Assembly (NCBI GenBank): GCA_943787175.1
Contig: CALSLK010000018.1
Coordinates: 1-52,380 of the forward strand
Reading direction: 5' to 3'
Length of the DNA stretch: 52,380 nucleotides
Origin: an uncultured Alphaproteobacteria bacterium
Lineage (GTDB): Bacteria > Pseudomonadota > Alphaproteobacteria > SP197
Part shown: piece after piece, positions 8,998-18,340 of the stretch
Layout of the letters: each line of letters starts with the position of its first letter
Numbering within the stretch: position 1 is the first letter of the stretch
Notes under the pieces: model-generated
Told to the model about the DNA's origin: nothing
Database searches by the model: none
What the model saw: the letters and a program-made list of their open reading frames with translations, nothing else
Made by a program: the position numbers and the translations under genes

Positions 8998-9994
8998 TCA
9001 GGGTTTCCAGCGCGCCAGCGCCGCTTCCAGCAAGTCCAGATGATCCGCGCCGAAAAAGAGTTTCCCCTCGAACTGCATCGAAGGCACGCCGAACAGGCCT
9101 GAAGTAGCCGCCTCTGCCGTGTTGTCGGCGATGGCCTTCTTGTAGACGGGATCTTCGACGATCTCGGCAATCGGACGCGGACCCACACCTGATTGATCGG
9201 CCATGGCCTGCAGCACGGCAGAATCGGAGATATCGCGTTGTTCAGCCCAATAGCCGCGCATGACGGCCTGGACAAAGGCGTCGGCCCCTGCCCTGCTCGG
9301 CGGCACAGACACAAGCGCGCAATGCCCGTGAAGGCCTCAGCGGATAATCAGGATGCGGATCATAGGCCAGGCCATGCTGGGCCATCCGGTCGACGACGTC
9401 CTGCTCGTACCAGGCAACCCGTGCGGGTGATTGCTCCATGGGACGCATGCCCTCGATCTGATCCATCAGATTGGCCAGATGCAGCGGCTTCCAGATGAGC
9501 GGCGCATGGTATCTGCGCGCCAGGGCGCTGATACGCGTGCTGGCCAGATAGGCCCAAGGGCTGTGTACGTCGAACCAGAAGGTAACGGGCGGGCGCTCCA
9601 CAACCTCGCGGGCGGTTGCCTTGCCGTCCATAAGCCGGTCGAGATTGACGATGGCACGCACGTGCTCGCCAGCCATGACCTCGCGCCCGTCCTGTTCCAG
9701 ACGCACCGCAAAGGTCACCTTGCAACCACGTACCCCCGTGACCTCTGCGAAAACCTCGACAGGGCGTCCGGCAAAGGCCGGGCCAGTGTGATCAAGCGCG
9801 ACACGGAACCCGACACTGCCCTCCCCGTCTTCGAAATAGGGCATGATGAGCGATCCACAGGTCGCCTCGACCCACAGGATCATGGTGACCGTTGCAACGA
9901 CCTCAACACCAACATTGCCGATGGCGGCAGCCGTATCGGCAGCTGTTGCGTCAAAGCTGCGGCGCGTGGTGATGCCGGGGGGAACCGTTTGCAT
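8998..9994 (-). pseudogene. thioesterase (FlK-like hotdog) fused to 2-hydroxychromene-2-carboxylate isomerase-like (DsbA fold) domain, one frameshift
   Basis: Residues 1 to about 125 form a hotdog thioesterase-like domain resembling fluoroacetyl-CoA thioesterase: VEATCGSLIMPYFEDGEGSV with the Glu position, VALDHTGPAFAGRPVEV with the His position. From about residue 135 a DsbA-fold HCCA isomerase-like domain starts (VTFWFDVHSPWAYLAS), continues through KPLHLANLMDQIEGM and ends with ATSGLFGVPSMQFEGKLFFG, the cis-Pro glutathione-site region. The join lies within one open frame, so the fusion is not an artefact of the frameshift. The frame breaks later, at CCCC 9284-9287; removing one C gives EQGRADAFVQAVMRGYWAEQ, the expected sequence. 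Repaired length about 331 residues. HCCA isomerases use glutathione in aromatic catabolism; the substrate here is unknown. Confidence 0.82.
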
Positions 9995-10117
9995 GAAATA
10001 TCCTTAAAGGTGCCGCGATACGATGCGACAGGATGTGTTTCACGTGAAGCAGAAGAAACCTAGACAGATGTCTAGTATTTTGTCACGATCCGCCAAATCG
10101 CCAGCTGGAGACCCGCA

Positions 10118-10950
10118 ATGGCTCACGATACCGACGGTTCCGACCTGATCCGCCTCGACCTCTATCCCATCAACCGGCCCGACGATCCGGCCGTGCGGGC
10201 GATGATCGCCAAAGCCAAGGCAGATATCGACCGCGACCAGGTTTGTCTGATCGACAACTTCATTACTGAGGACGCGCGTCAGGCCATGGTCGACGAAGCC
10301 ACCGCAACCCTCCCGTCGGCCCATACCAACCGGTCACACCGCACCTGCTTCCTGAACCAGAAGCCGATGCCCGACCGGCCAGACGACCACCCCATGAACA
10401 TGTTCTTTGACGCCAGCTATCGGATGATGGCCTACGATCTCTTCGACACTCAAGGCCCGCTCCACCGTTTCTATGGCTGGGAGCCGGTGCGCAAGGTGAT
10501 TGCCGAGATTCTGGGGATTGAAAAACTCTATCTCAATGACGACCCGTACCAGCCGGCCAACGTGATCGTCTATCAGGACGGCGACCGCTCGACCTGGCAT
10601 TTCGACCGGGGCAACGAGTTCACGGTCACCCTGATGTTGCAGGATGCAGAAGCCGGCGGCGAATTCGAGATCGCCCCGGAAATCTGGCCCCACGACGACG
10701 CCGACCCCGCCCCGCTGCGCAAGGTGATCACCGAAGAAGGCGGCGACCTTGTCCGCATGGTCCCACGTTCTCCCGCCAGCCTTGTCATCTTCCGCGGCCA
10801 ACCGCAGCGTCCCACCGCGTCTCGGAAGTCAAAGGCGAGCGCCTGCGCATGATGGCCGTGATGGTCTACGAAGAAAAACCCGGTGTCGTGGGACGGCCTG
10901 AGGTGAACGAAACGGTCTATGGGCCCCGAGTGGCACAGGCTGCGGTGTAA
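10118..10950 (+). pseudogene. 2OG-Fe(II) oxygenase, HalD/ArpA-like, frameshift near C-terminus
   Basis: About 275 residues when repaired. Iron ligands His161 and Asp163 lie in TWHFDRGNEF, which matches the HxD motif, and the third His comes in HRVSEV after the frameshift near 10800. Removing two extra C bases there gives FRGNRSVHRVSEV, the spacing seen in relatives, and the frame then runs to the stop at 10948-10950. The family hydroxylates or halogenates free amino acids, but the substrate cannot be told from sequence. It is a paralogue of the gene at 43138-43941, with shared segments around W121-x-P, WHFDR and the FxGxN..H region. The gene is divergent from the thioesterase/isomerase gene. 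Confidence 0.8.
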
Positions 10951-10969
10951 CTCAAACCTGCCCTCCCTT

Positions 10970-11002
10970 CCCGTCATGGCCCCACTTGATGGGGCCATCC
11001 AT
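10970..11002 (+). repeat. 33-bp inverted repeat copy 1 (with internal hairpin) flanking the GIY-YIG gene
   Basis: This 33-base sequence is an exact reverse complement of 11378-11410. It contains its own hairpin, GGCCCCA-cttga-TGGGGCC (7-bp stem, 5-base loop). The similarity to the other copy continues weakly on the inner side. Confidence 0.9.
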
Positions 11003-11047
11003 ACCGCCGATGCTTCACCGTCTGCCTGATCGCAGAGGGAGCAATCC

Positions 11048-11339
11048 GTGCAACCCTGTTTCTCTACATTCTTGCCAACCAGAAACACGGCACGCTCTAC
11101 GCTGGCTGCACCAGTGACATCAGTGCGCGCATCACCCAGCATCGCGCGCGCCCACCGGGGAGCTTTGTTGGCCGTTACAGCACCATCCGGCTCGTTCATG
11201 TCGAGTTCTACGAGCGGATGGCCGAAGCGATTCAGCGAGAGAAGCGAATCAAAAAAATGGGAAACGCGCCTGGAAAATCGAACTGATTGAGAAAGATAAT
11301 CCCGATTGGACTGATCTCTACCTCACCATGCCCTGGTAG
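11048..11339 (+). pseudogene. GIY-YIG nuclease family protein (YhbQ/COG2827-like), frameshifts
   Basis: The core reads LYILANQKHGTLYAGCTSDI, which is the GIY-YIG motif in its LYI...LYAG form, then ARITQHR with the catalytic Arg, EFYERMAEAIQREKRIKKW with the metal-binding Glu, and the family C-terminus KRAWKIELIEKDNPDWTDLY. A run of seven A at the KKW codons breaks the frame; six would restore it. A missing T near 11060 would join a GTG start at 11048 (QPCFLYIL). About 97 residues when repaired, normal for this single-domain nuclease family. It stands alone between two exact inverted 33-bp repeats, an arrangement suggestive of a mobile or repeat-linked unit. Confidence 0.78.
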
Positions 11340-11377
11340 AGTTGACTGCCGCAGGTGCTGCCCGACAGGTCAACGGC

Positions 11378-11410
11378 ATGGATGGCCCCATCAAGTGGGG
11401 CCATGACGGG
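11378..11410 (-). repeat. 33-bp inverted repeat copy 2 (with internal hairpin) flanking the GIY-YIG gene
   Basis: Exact reverse complement of 10970-11002. It has the same internal hairpin. It lies 38 bases after the GIY-YIG stop. Confidence 0.9.
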
Positions 11411-11448
11411 TGTTGATTGGTGGTCAGATCATGTCACCATCGCAACCA

Positions 11449-11814
11449 TGAAGCGGGTTTTCGTGTTTGTCCTGTTCATCGGCGTGGGTCATTTCAGCCA
11501 GTCTGACAATCCGCTATGATGAATATCTCAAGGACAACCCGGCACTAGGCGAGTGGTCTTACGATTGTCATAGCCCGGCCGACCGTCATTCAACTTTGAT
11601 ACATGTGGATGATCAGCGCTGCATATTTAGTGGGGCGACGATGTGCCAACGCGTCAGTTACGACGTGGTTGGAGACACCATTCGTGTCATCGGGCGCAAC
11701 GGTACATTGATCGAAGAAGTCGTCGTTCTCGAAGGCTACGAATCACCAAACATCGACAATGGTACGACCGGAATGATCATGGTTGTTGTGCCAAGCGGCG
11801 GGTGGCCTTGTTGA
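11449..11814 (+). pseudogene. hypothetical exported protein, probable frameshift
   Basis: MKRVFVFVLFIGVGHFSQS looks like a signal peptide starting at 11449. A second frame then gives LTIRYDEYLKDNPALGEWSY and about 85 further residues with two Cys positions (YDC, DDQRC, TMC) to a stop at 11812-11814. A one-base slip near 11505 would join them. I do not recognise a family. Coding is plausible but not proven. Confidence 0.35.
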
Positions 11815-11939
11815 CGGTAAAGCACTGACCGATGTGGGCGAACAAACGGTCTATCAGTCCTGCCGATCAAGCGTGAACAACCTTTGTCCTGTGGGAAATC
11901 ACGTGCCTCACCGGTCCCCAGCCAGCACTGCCCTGAGTC

Positions 11940-12758
11940 CTAGCCCGCCCCCCGTCCAAACCAGCGGAAACTCCGCGCGCGTCCATCACGTCGCCGGGTT
12001 TTCAGCGTGGACTTCGCGGAACGGCGGTGAGGTTTTGCCCGGGCGGACCGCGAATCTGGCGTCGTCGCCGATCCAGCGAGCGGAGACGGCGCGGCGGGGG
12101 GGTATTGAGCGAGCGGTTGGCCGGAGCGCCGTGGATGGTGAGGTAGTGGAAGCAGATGGCATCGCCGGGTTCGAGTTCGAAGCCGCGGATGTCATAGGCG
12201 TCGCGGTTGGCTTCGATGTCAGGCAGCTTCTCATAGGTATCGGCATCACCATAAAGCGGCTGGGTGTGTTAAAGCGTTCGGGGGTGAAGAACTGTTCCCA
12301 GCGGTGCGAGCCGGCAACGAACTCGACACTGGTTTCGCGCGCGATGGGATCGAGCGGAATCCAGATCGAGACGTTCTGGCGGCCATCGACACAGTAATAG
12401 GGCTGGTCGTGGTGCCAGGGTGTGGGGAATCTGGGCGCCGGCGTCCTTCACCAGAACATGCTCGTGGAACAGCCCGGCACGTCTTTGACTCCATCAGTTC
12501 GGCGGCCCAGCTCGGCGCAGCGCGAGTGTTTGAGGAAATCCTCGTATTCGGGAATGCGCTGCCAGTTGCAGTAGTCGCTGAGGAAACGACGGCCGGCGTC
12601 ATCATGGTAGAGCTTTCCGTCCGGGCCGGGTTCATCCAGGTTCTGCTCGACGCCGCGCGTCAGGGCCGGAACCCAGTCGGCAAACAGGCCCCTTGATGAA
12701 GACGACACCGTCGTTCTGATAGGTATCAATGGATTCCTGGGTGACCAGGACCGGCCAT
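11940..12758 (-). pseudogene. phytanoyl-CoA dioxygenase (PhyH) family protein, several frameshifts
   Basis: Reading across frames on the minus strand gives a full PhyH protein: VTQESIDTYQNDGVVFIKG, LFADWVPALTRGVEQNLDEP, FLSDYCNWQRIPEYEDFLKH, FHEHVLVKD, then TPWHHDQPYYCVDGRQNVSI with the iron-binding His-x-Asp, RETSVEFVAGSHRWEQFF, GDAICFHYLTIHGAPANRS with the distal His, and GDDARFAVRPGKTSPPF. At least four frame changes occur. The 5' end near 12758 and the 3' end near 11940 are approximate. The product would be a cytoplasmic 2OG-dependent hydroxylase. It is divergent from the TIM-barrel gene at 12871. Confidence 0.75.
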
Positions 12759-12870
12759 GACTTTTGCTCCGTTTTGCAGGCCACCGACCTTCGCGCGCTG
12801 CTGCTCTGTCTTCAAGCCTTGTCTCTGCCCCGCGCTGGCTTATGGTTTCGCCCTTAAGGGGAAATCGAAC

Positions 12871-13720
12871 ATGGCTCAAAAACTGGAAGTCTGTCAATCA
12901 ATCTGGGCGATGGAGCAACGCCGCCCGGACGGCTTTGAATGGTCGATGGAGGAGAAATTCCGCAAGGTCGCCGAAGCGGGGCTATGACGGTATGTCGATC
13001 GACATGGCTTCGCGCGACATTCCATCGGTCGAGGAAGCAAGACCGCTGTTCCGGGACTTCGGGCTGGAAAACATCCTGGTCGCCTTCCCCAGTTCGGTGG
13101 AGGAACTCAAGCCGGTTTATGAGATGGCCGGAGAGCTTTCCTCCCGCTTCGTGGCGATCAACGCCAAGGTCTTTCCGTTCACGCCCCAGGAAGGCGCTGA
13201 CTTTGTGCGCGCCAGCCTGGAGCTGGCCGAAACCATGGGCGTTGAAGCCCATTTTGAGCTGCACCGGTTCACGCTGACCAACGACCTTTTCTATACCGCG
13301 CAGGTGATGGACCTGGTGCCGGAGATGGAGCTGGTCGCCGACCTTTCCCATGCCGTGGTCAGTCGCGAGATCGGCCTGCCGCTCGATGATCTGCACGCCG
13401 AGCTGTTCCACAAGGTCGTGGATCGCTCGGTGGGCCTGCAGGGCCGTGTGGCGAGCCGCGAACAGGCACAGATCTCGATCACCTGGCCACAGCATCAGGA
13501 GTGGGTCGAACTGTTTCACGGCTGGTGGGAGCGCGCCATGCGGGGCTGGCGCGCGCGCAAGCCCGATGGCGCCATCATGAACTTCCTGTGCGAACTGGGT
13601 CCGCCGCCCTATGGCATCACTGGCGAAGACGGTTACGAGCTGGTTGATCGCTGGGATCAGGCGCTGATCATCAAGGACTGGGCGCGGGCCAAGTGGGCCG
13701 AACTGGAGACGCAAGCTTGA
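12871..13720 (+). pseudogene. sugar phosphate isomerase/epimerase-like TIM-barrel protein, single frameshift
   Basis: Starts MAQKLEVCQSIWAMEQRRPD and, after a slip at GGGG (12976-12979), continues YDGMSIDMASRDIPSVEEA to the end. Removing one G gives AEAGYDGMSID and a continuous protein of about 282 residues. The (beta/alpha)8 pattern and metal-site-like residues (VEAHFELHRF, LVADLSHAVV) match the xylose-isomerase-like AP endonuclease 2 superfamily. AAGGGG lies about 12 bases before the ATG. The stop overlaps the TTG of the acyl-CoA synthetase gene (TTGA), so they form an operon. Confidence 0.82.
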
Positions 13721-15303
13721 GCATTCCGCTTCCGGTGCATGCGGTCCGTATCGGGCAATGTGTCAGCCACCATGCTGCGCGTGAGCCCCCTGCGTGAAGC
13801 TGGAGTGCATCATGACAAACGCCTGACCTATGGTGATCTCGAAACAGCCATGACGCGCTGGGCCAAGGCGCTTCTGGCTGCCGGCGTAGGGCATGGCGAC
13901 CGGATTGCCATGCTGACACCGCCGTCGAGCGAATGGCTGACGGTGATGCTGGCGACCACGGAGATCGGAGCGATCTGGTGCGGCTATCACCCCCCGCTAC
14001 AAGAGGCCGGAATTCAGGCATGTCACGGAACTGGCTGAACCAAGTGTGCTGATCGGCTTTCGTCACATTCACGAGCGTGACTATGCCGACGATCTTCTTG
14101 CCATGAAGGCTGAGGTTGGATCGGTCCGCAAGCTGGTTGTGCTGGATGCGCCGCTTGAGGGCGCAGTCATGGCATCGGACTTCCTGAATGCCGGAGACAA
14201 AATTTCCGATGACGAACTCGAAGCCGCACGCGCCAGGGTCGCCATCGACGATACTGCGGTTCTGATTTTCACGTCAGGCACCACGGGCCGTCCCAAGGCA
14301 AGCCATGGTCACAACATCGCGCCCTGCTGACCGGCGGTGCGGTCGAGAATGAACACTGGCCCATGGACCGCCCGCGTATTCTGCACATGATGCCGGTCAA
14401 CCACATTGCCGGCGTGGGCATGACCGGCGTGTTCGGCATCTATGTCGGCGGCACGCAGGTCTTTCAGGACCGGTTTGAGGCCCGGTGATCTGCTGCGCCT
14501 GCTGGAAGAAGAGAAGATCGACCACCTGCTGGGATCGCCCGTGCAGTTCCACATGATGGCGAACCATCCCGATCTGGAAACCCGCGACCTTTCGAACCTG
14601 AAGTTCCTGACCTGGGGTGGCGGGCCCTATCGCCCGTGCCCCTTGTCGACCCGCTGAATAAACTGCCCGGCGAACCTGCGTACCAGCTTTGGCATGACCG
14701 AACTGGGACTTTACGTCACCTTCACTGAACACGACGCGCCTTTTGATGTGCTCTCACGCACCATCGGCAAACCCCATGAGGGTTTCGACATCCGGGTTGC
14801 TGATGACCAGGGCAAGGTCGCGGCTGTGGGAGAACAGGGCGAGTTGCAGGCGCGCGGCGACTGGCTGCTGGCCGGGTACTTCCGCGACCCCCGAGGCCAC
14901 GGCGGAAGCCTATACAGCAGATGGCTGGTTCCGCACCGGTGATGTCGTGAAGGTGTGGAACGACGGCAACCTGGAGATCGTCGGGCGGACCAAGGAAATG
15001 TTCATTTCCGGCGGCTTCAACATCTATCCCCGCGAGATCGAACTGGCGATTGAGGAACACCCCCGATACCGGCATGGTCGCCGTGATGGGCGTGCCCGAC
15101 GAAGCATTTGGTGAAGTCGGCCATGCCTTTGTCGAGCCCCAGGCCCGGACGGACCCTGGACGCTGCCATACTGAAAGACTGGTGCGGCGAACCGGCTCGC
15201 CAACTACAAGATTCCCAAGACCTTTGAGATTCGAGATGAATTGCCGCGTCTGCCCATCGGCAAGATCGACAAGCAGACGTTGAAGAAATCGCTACAGCAC
15301 TAA
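13717..15303 (+). pseudogene. AMP-forming acyl-CoA synthetase (class I adenylate-forming), multiple frameshifts
   Basis: All core motifs are visible in three frames: the P-loop VLIFTSGTTGRPKA (A3), HMMPVNHIAGVGMTGVF, LTWGGGP, the A5-like SFGMTELGLYV, GYFRDP, DGWFRTGDVVKVWNDGNLEI (A7), GRTKEMFISGGFNIYPREIE (A8) and the terminal Lys motif LPIGKIDKQTLKKSL (A10). It would activate a carboxylic acid as its CoA thioester in the cytoplasm. At least seven frame shifts occur, many at runs of C or G. About 525 residues when repaired. It sits between the TIM-barrel gene and a PhyH gene on the same strand, consistent with a small catabolic operon. The start codon is uncertain (TTG 13717 or GTG 13735). 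Confidence 0.85.
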
Positions 15304-15322
15304 GCGCAAACGGAGGAATACC

Positions 15323-16230
15323 ATGACACATGCTCCCCAGCTGACAAAAGACATGGATCAGCTCAAGTCCGATCTGGCTGAACACGCTTTGCCAAGATGG
15401 AAGGCGCTCTGGACCCTGATACGACGGCAGCCATCCGCGAGCGGGTTCTGGAACAGGCAGCCGCCGAAAAGAAGGTCGGCTATGGCAACAACAACAGTGC
15501 TGTGGAACCCGACGATGACGTCAACCAGTGGGTTGCGTTCCTTCCCAACAAAGGCGCGGTCTGCCGGGCATTGAACAACAACCAGGCCTGTGTCGACACC
15601 GTGCGCTTCATCCTGGGCGACGACGCCATTCTCTCGGAGTTTTCTGCCCACATCACCTGGCCCCGGCAACAAGGAAATGGCCTTGCATATCGACCAGTGG
15701 TTCATGCCCCCAGGTCGTGATGCCCGGTGAGGACTATGCCCGCCCGTCCGATGTGAGCCGCGCGCATCAGCCCTGGGGCGATCCGGAACCGGCTGACCAC
15801 CCGATCAACCCGCCGCGTGGTCTGCAACGTGATGTTTGCAATCACCGATTTCACACTCGAGAACGGCGCCACGCGGCTGGTCGCAGGAAGCCATCGTTCC
15901 GGCCATCACCCCCCGAACCCGACACCAAGTACGACGTGACCTACGCCGAGATCCCCTGCAGGAAGCTTTGTCGTTTGGGAAGGCCGAACCTGGCATGCTG
16001 CCAGCCTGAACACGGGCAACACGCCGCGCATTGGCATCACGACCTATTGGACCGCGCCCTTCATCCGCCAGCTCCTGAACTTCCCCTATGGCCTGCGGCC
16101 TGAGGTCAGCGCGGAGCTCAGCGATCATGAACGTGCGCTGATGGGCTTCAAGCCATGGAACACCTATGGCGCAACGGATGATTTCGGCGCCGAATGGGCG
16201 CGACCGGGCCTGAGACAACGGGCGTTCTGA
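15323..16230 (+). pseudogene. phytanoyl-CoA dioxygenase (PhyH) family protein, multiple frameshifts
   Basis: Begins MTHAPQLTKDMDQLKSDLAE after an AGGA ribosome site. The frames together give MEGALDPDTTAAIRERVLEQ, NQWVAFLPNKGAV, ITWPGNKEMALHIDQWFMP with the His-x-Asp pair, VVCNVMFAITDFTLENGATR, LVAGSHRSGHHP, VVWEGRTWHAASLNTGNTPR with the distal His and the 2OG-binding Arg, and a long C-terminal tail. At least five shifts. Resembles ectoine-hydroxylase-type PhyH enzymes. Third gene of the TIM-barrel/acyl-CoA synthetase/PhyH group; it converges on the PHP gene. Confidence 0.82.
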
Positions 16231-16250
16231 AAGAATGACCTGATCTCAGC

Positions 16251-17145
16251 TCAGTCGAGCCAGTACGGGTTGGACCAGGCGCGGCGCCCTTCTTCGTCGA
16301 TGACGGTGACGCGGAACCAGCTGTTTTCGAAGGGGTAGAGATCGAAGGCCGCGGTCTCGAGATCGTCACCCATTTCGCGCTTGGAGCGTGAACCCCTGCC
16401 CTGCAGCGAAATGAGCGAGGTGAGCAATGCACGGTGACCTTTTCGCCTTCGATGGCGATGTCGTGGATCTCTGGACCCATGCTGGAGAGTAGAGCGACCG
16501 GCCTTGAGGGAATCGAGCAGGGCGTCGGGGTCGTTTTCCTGCGCTTGCACCATGACCCAGCCGCCCAGCCAGTCGTGGGTGAGTTCATGGGCATCATCGA
16601 CAGCATAACCGCTCATACGTTTGCCCTCGTTGAGCAGGACATCAAGAAACGGCCAGTCGTGACCACGGTCGACCTCGACTGCGCTGCCGTGATTGTAGAT
16701 CTCGACCGCATGGGCAAAGGGAAGCTCGCGGGCATCGTCGTGGGTGAGGCCATACCAGGAGGGATGCACGATGCCGATGAAGGCGCCGGCTTCATAGGCA
16801 CGCTTGGCAATCTGGGGGCCTGTCTCGCCTTCACGCAGCGGCTCGAAATCAAACGGCAGGCCGATGGATTTGATATGCCCAGATCTCACCCACACGAGTT
16901 TCGGGCGCATGGAGTTCTGCGCCGATGATGGTGGTAAAATCGTCCGTTCTGTATGGACGCGTATCGGTCACCGGGTAACCGTAGACCTCCATAAAGTGGT
17001 CGGTCATGACCAGGAAGTCATAGCCCTTCCCTCGATAGGCCTTGCAAACGTCTTCAGGCGCAAGACTGCCATCGGAGTTGGTGCTGTGGGTATGGATGTT
17101 CCCCTTGAAGAAGGAACCGGGACGGTTGAAATCGAGATTGTCCAA
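16251..17145 (-). pseudogene. PHP-domain metal-dependent phosphoesterase, frameshifts
   Basis: The N-terminus FFKGNIHTHSTNSDGSLAPE carries the PHP motif I (HTHS...SDG), and FLVMTDHFMEV motif II. The rest is in other frames: GAFIGIVHPSWYGLTHDDA with another metal-binding His, AVEIYNHGSAVEVDRGHDWP, SGYAVDDAHELTHDWLGGWV with the Asp-x-His pair, and a C-terminal beta region ending SNPYWLD. Shifts lie near 16880 and 16430. About 298 residues when repaired. PHP proteins hydrolyse phosphoesters with a trinuclear metal centre; the substrate is unknown. The start is a TTG at 17145 with GAGG upstream, so the start call is weak. Confidence 0.78.
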
Positions 17146-17205
17146 GATCGGCCTCGCGTGCAGGAGCAGCTTTCAGCCTGATCCTGGACGGCAATTGTGA
17201 CAACA

Positions 17206-18246
17206 TTAATCGCTCGGCCTAACGAAGTTTTCGGCGTGCTCAAACGCAACGGTCAACATGGCAGTCGTGACGGCCACACGATCTGTTGGCTTTGTGAACA
17301 GATACTCAAGGACGACGCCGGTGTGATCGAGCCCATCCACAACGATGAAGTTGCTGCCGGGAAGCACCGACGACCATGTGGGTACCATCCCGTCATTGGC
17401 GATACCTTCGTTGTTCAGCCAGTACCCGATGACAGCATGCTTGGAAGGCAGCGGAACCTCATCAACCCGTCCTGCGACAGAGAGAATGGGTATCTGCGCC
17501 ACAATCTCTGCAATCTTCGTGGCATGTTCCTCCAGATAGGCCGCACGGGTGTCCAATCGGTGATCGTGCAGGGATTGGCCATCACCTCCGAAAAGTTCGA
17601 GCGTCACTTCCGACGGCCATCGAAGGAGGCCCTGCGAAGCCACACCATCGGCCACGGGTGAACCTGCAAACGGAGCCTGCAAGGCAATCCAGCAAATGAT
17701 CTGTTTACGCGCCTGGGGCTCGGCCTTGATGAGGAATTCCAGCGCATCGAGCCCTCCCTTGGAGTGTGAAATCAGACATACCGGCCGGTCCTCTGCCTCG
17801 ACTGCAGCACGAACCATGGCAGCGCCCTTTTCGACTGAAGCCTCACTTTCGATGTCAACGACTTCGACATCGAATCCGGCGTCACGCAGCGCACTGATCT
17901 GACCTCCGAAGTGCTCCACCAGGCCCAGAGATTGCGGCACCTCCAGGAAATCCGTCAGATAACCCGGGACAATAAGAAATCGCGTGTCATGGAGAGGCTT
18001 TCCGATTTCGGAAAGGCGCCCTGTGGCGGCTCCGGCATCAAGCACGCCATCCTCATAAAGAGCGAGGAACTCATCGGTCCGATCATGACCTGCATTGGGC
18101 AGGGGCAGCGACCTTGCTTTCTGTAAGGCAGCCTCGGCCTGCGACACGGCAAGGGTAACGCCGGTCGCTGCAACTGCGCCGGAGGCCAGCGCAACCGCGA
18201 GGACGGACAAGACAATGGTGCGCAGAGGCCGACGAATTTTGATCAT
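17206..18246 (-). CDS. alpha/beta hydrolase, lipase/esterase-like, exported or membrane-anchored
   Basis: A 346-residue protein with a signal/anchor segment (TIVLSVLAVALASGAVAATG, residues 10-29). The core has FLIVPGYLTDFLEVP, a nucleophile elbow S-H-S-K-G in CLISHSKGGLDALEFL, a lid region, and a late Asp/His pair (VDEVP, GLDHTGVVLEYL). It is intact. Probably acts in the periplasm on an ester or lipid. Same strand as the PHP gene, 60 bases apart, so they could be co-transcribed. The upstream region up to 18340 is AT-rich (AAATTAAACGTTGTTTATTT) and is probably the divergent promoter shared with the amidohydrolase gene. Confidence 0.8.
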   Translation of the reverse strand: MIKIRRPLRTIVLSVLAVALASGAVAATGVTLAVSQAEAALQKARSLPLPNAGHDRTDEFLALYEDGVLDAGAATGRLSEIGKPLHDTRFLIVPGYLTDFLEVPQSLGLVEHFGGQISALRDAGFDVEVVDIESEASVEKGAAMVRAAVEAEDRPVCLISHSKGGLDALEFLIKAEPQARKQIICWIALQAPFAGSPVADGVASQGLLRWPSEVTLELFGGDGQSLHDHRLDTRAAYLEEHATKIAEIVAQIPILSVAGRVDEVPLPSKHAVIGYWLNNEGIANDGMVPTWSSVLPGSNFIVVDGLDHTGVVLEYLFTKPTDRVAVTTAMLTVAFEHAENFVRPSD

Positions 18247-18340
18247 GACATTCTCTTTAAATTAAACGTTGTTTATTTATTTGGTGTGCATGGCTCTAGA
18301 TTCAAGGCATGCTCTGCCTTCCTAATTCAAAGAGGGCCCC

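Noticed and set aside
7941..9107. 388-codon plus frame over the EamA gene
   Set aside because: Composition is Arg/His/Pro-rich and no membrane pattern is seen; the EamA frame is clearly the coding one.
10970..11410. The two 33-bp repeats as a CRISPR
   Set aside because: Only two copies, inverted, separated by about 375 bases and a gene.
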